A DNA stretch of 14,375 bases from an uncultured Gammaproteobacteria bacterium (GTDB taxonomy: Bacteria; Pseudomonadota; Gammaproteobacteria; Pseudomonadales; Pseudohongiellaceae), in assembly GCA_903889815.1 (NCBI GenBank), contig CAISYX010000132.1:1-14375 (forward strand), written 5' to 3'. Both the position numbers and the translations under genes were made by a program. Shown piece after piece: positions 12,848 through 14,375 of the stretch (its first letter is position 1; each line of letters starts with the position of its first letter). A model generated the notes under the pieces. The model ran no database searches, had not been told where the DNA came from, and worked only from the letters and a program-made list of their open reading frames with translations.

Positions 12848-13517
12848 CAGCGGCGTCAGGACTGAACAAGCCTGACTGAATATGGCGGCCAGAAAGTTGA
12901 TCCTGGCGCAGCTGTCGAAGGAACTCATAGGTACACAGGGGCAGGACCCAGCAAAGCCAGCCAAAGGTAGTCGAAACCTCTGCTTCCGTTCCGAGCTGTT
13001 CTACCCAGGGAATCTCGAGAACCAGACGGAAACTGACGAAAGAGAACGTTAGGATGTAGCTGCGCAGCATCCATTCGCGATGGGCATCAAAGCGACCGCG
13101 GATGGCCTCGACCACTGCGAGGCAGGTAGCCGCGAGCCACACGAGTGCGCCCGTAAACAGCGCAACACCGAAAGTCCAGTCCTGGGTATGAAAAGACAAC
13201 TGAAACGCGGTCCCGGCGGCAAGTACTATCCCGGCGACATACACGTACCCAATCCATGGATGAACCTCCCCATGACGCTGGCGAAAACCGGACCAGTGCT
13301 GGAACAGGCCCGCCAGAAGTGCGAGTGAACCGCCGAAGACATGCACCAGCAGCCATACTGAGCGATCCCAGAATCGCCCATAGGACGCCTCGCTGAATTC
13401 GAGGTAAGGCAGTGCATCATCCAGAAGGAAAAGTATCGCTAGCGCTGGAATCGAGGCAGCGCCGAGCCCCGCGAGTACGCGCCTGATTCCATTGAACCGG
13501 TCAGCGATCGCCATCAT
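12834..13517 (-). CDS. DUF2306 integral membrane protein
   Basis: About 227 residues from the ATG at 13517, with six or so hydrophobic segments. It has the DUF2306 (PF10067) pattern: a histidine in VHVFGGSLALLAGLFQHW, an R-HGEVHPWIGYVYV loop and helix, and later DAHREWMLRSYILTFSFVSFR, where conserved His, Arg and Glu/Trp residues lie at membrane borders. Function of this family is not established; the conserved histidines would allow heme or quinone chemistry, but that is speculation. The frame is open to a GTG at 13556 without a ribosome site; the tandem ATGs at 13517 and 13514 have GGGG about 9 bases upstream and precede the first hydrophobic segment, so I prefer 13517. The gene is flanked by the two copies of the shared promoter element. 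Confidence 0.8.
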   Translation of the reverse strand: MMAIADRFNGIRRVLAGLGAASIPALAILFLLDDALPYLEFSEASYGRFWDRSVWLLVHVFGGSLALLAGLFQHWSGFRQRHGEVHPWIGYVYVAGIVLAAGTAFQLSFHTQDWTFGVALFTGALVWLAATCLAVVEAIRGRFDAHREWMLRSYILTFSFVSFRLVLEIPWVEQLGTEAEVSTTFGWLCWVLPLCTYEFLRQLRQDQLSGRHIQSGLFSPDAAAPRS

Positions 13518-13662
13518 GCTGCAAGCCCCGCAACAAAGCCGACTCGAAGGAAGCACAGGAAAACAGAGGGAACAAGATTCACAGTTGACAGAACTCCAGG
13601 ATGTTCGCAGTCACAGCCTTTGCCGCGCTGACACTGGGACTGTGAGAAATGCGGCATGTCCA

Positions 13663-13728
13663 ACACTAGCGACGTGGCACCGCATTCGCCCTGTCATTTG
13701 AACCAACGGGCGGCTTCATGAACAGGAG
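13663..13728 (-). promoter_or_regulatory. Promoter/operator element B, upstream of the DUF2306 gene
   Basis: Copy of element A, offset by 882 bases in the same orientation. On the minus strand it reads CTCCT, GTTCATGAAG, CGTTGGTTCAAA, then 28 bases to TAGTGT (13668-13663). Transcription would start near 13656, giving about 140 bases of leader before the preferred ATG. Both copies carry GTTCATGAA and GTTG-TTCAA half-sites spaced 16 bases apart. Confidence 0.58.
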
Positions 13729-14039
13729 GCGCCTGCTTGACTTCCTCCCGATCAATCCTGTCTGGAGGTGACTCCCCTCACCCCACCCGAAAGTCTTTCT
13801 GCAGCCGCCCCCAGTGCTCCCTCAGCCTGCCCTTGTGTGCGTCATTAACTGCATGAAAAGCAACTTATATGCTGCCTTTTGTCCGCTGCCCTCCCCCGAC
13901 AGGCCTGCCATCCCCGCGGAAGGAGTGTTTTTTTTCACGCACATCCACGCCTGTGTGCTAAGGCACAGACGAATGTTCTGCTGAAGCGTTTCAATGGGAT
14001 TCATGTCCAGCACGTTGCAGACAACAGAAGGTGATTCAA
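13729..14039. other. Intergenic region upstream of the glycine-zipper lipoprotein gene
   Basis: No gene is supported. It contains a C-rich stretch (13765-13835), a run of eight T near 13929-13936 without a convincing hairpin before it, and a weak TATATG (13866-13871) with TTAACT 15 bases upstream that could be a poor promoter for the lipoprotein gene. The AAGG ribosome site at 14028-14031 belongs to that gene. Confidence 0.5.
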
Positions 14040-14375
14040 ATGAAGAAACTCCCATTGATCTATGCTTATGCAGCGCTACTGACCAGCGCGCTGCTGTTAG
14101 GCAGTTGCGCCACCAGTGAGCAAACCGGCCAGTTGCTGGGCGGTGTTGCCGGTGCGGCGGCAGGAACGCAGGTAGGTGACGGTACCGGGCGCACGATTGC
14201 CACCATTGGCGGAGCGGTCATCGGCGCCTATATCGGCGGGCGAGTTGGCAGCGGGATGGATAGTCGCGACCGGCAGCAATCGCAAAATGCACTGGAGAAC
14301 ACTGAAACCGGACAGCGTACCCGGTGGGTGAATCCGGACACGGGTTACAGCTACGACCTTGTGCCAACCAATACC
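14040..14375 (+). CDS. Glycine-zipper 2TM lipoprotein (17 kDa surface-antigen type), 3' end missing
   Basis: 112 codons are visible and the frame is open at the window edge. The N-terminus is a lipoprotein signal, MKKLPLIYAYAALLTSALLLGSC, with lipobox LLGSC and the lipidated Cys at residue 23. Residues about 31-71 form a glycine zipper (QLLGGVAGAAAGTQVGDGTG, then TIGGAVIGAYIGGRVGSGMD), the Rick_17kDa_Anti / SlyB-like pattern (PF05433), which packs as two membrane-associated helices. It continues with GQRTRWVNPDTGYSYDLVPT, seen in this family's C-terminal part. Likely an outer-membrane or periplasmic-face lipoprotein affecting envelope integrity. The ATG at 14040 has AAGG 8 bases upstream. Confidence 0.88.
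   Translation, partial: MKKLPLIYAYAALLTSALLLGSCATSEQTGQLLGGVAGAAAGTQVGDGTGRTIATIGGAVIGAYIGGRVGSGMDSRDRQQSQNALENTETGQRTRWVNPDTGYSYDLVPTNT

Noticed and set aside
13911..13936. T-run near 13929 as a rho-independent terminator
   Set aside because: No stable GC-rich stem directly precedes the T-run on the plus strand, and no gene ends nearby on that strand.
13822..14055. Minus-strand 77-codon frame upstream of the lipoprotein gene
   Set aside because: No ribosome site, no recognisable motifs, and it overlaps the start and ribosome site of the lipoprotein gene.

Overview
The window looks like a chromosomal segment of a free-living gammaproteobacterium. The evidence is the smpB / ratA-rnfH neighbourhood, a one-piece tmRNA whose tag reads ANDDSYALAA (one residue from the Pseudomonas-type tag as I recall it), a Pseudomonas-style REP hairpin, and many Sec-exported or outer-membrane proteins. 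I cannot name the genus. There is no integrase, transposase, CRISPR array or phage gene, although the ssrA 3' end is a common integration site.

Left part (1-4956) is a conserved translation-quality-control block. A minus-strand operon, NSS sodium symporter > ratA > rnfH > start of an unidentified gene, uses 4-bp ATGA overlaps or a 1-bp gap. It diverges from smpB. A YegD-like Hsp70 ATPase gene lies convergent to smpB, with a 14-bp tandem repeat and a REP hairpin in the gap. ssrA (tmRNA, the partner of SmpB) follows and ends in a textbook terminator.

Middle part (4957-9293): a run of four consecutive hairpins directly follows the ssrA terminator, then about 580 bases with no gene I can support. 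Next is a large autotransporter whose passenger is an esterase-like phytase domain, closed by a perfect 15-bp stem terminator, and then an HpcH/HpaI-type aldolase with a signal peptide.

Right part (9294-14375) is an accessory cell-envelope region. A membrane-anchored LytTR regulator is convergent, with zero bases between stop codons, to a minus-strand operon mipA/ompV > small beta-barrel protein > membrane-anchored AraC-type regulator. Upstream of it lies a minus-strand DUF2306 membrane protein. The mipA operon and the DUF2306 gene share an ungapped 57-bp promoter-proximal element (43/57 identical, core 24/27), with a -10-like hexamer at exactly the same distance. This suggests one regulator controls both units; the AraC protein encoded in one of them is the obvious candidate, but that is inference. 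The window ends inside a glycine-zipper lipoprotein gene.

The most novel signal is this putative envelope regulon: two membrane-tethered transcription factors beside outer-membrane proteins and a duplicated operator. Function assignments rest on motif reading only; no database search was possible.
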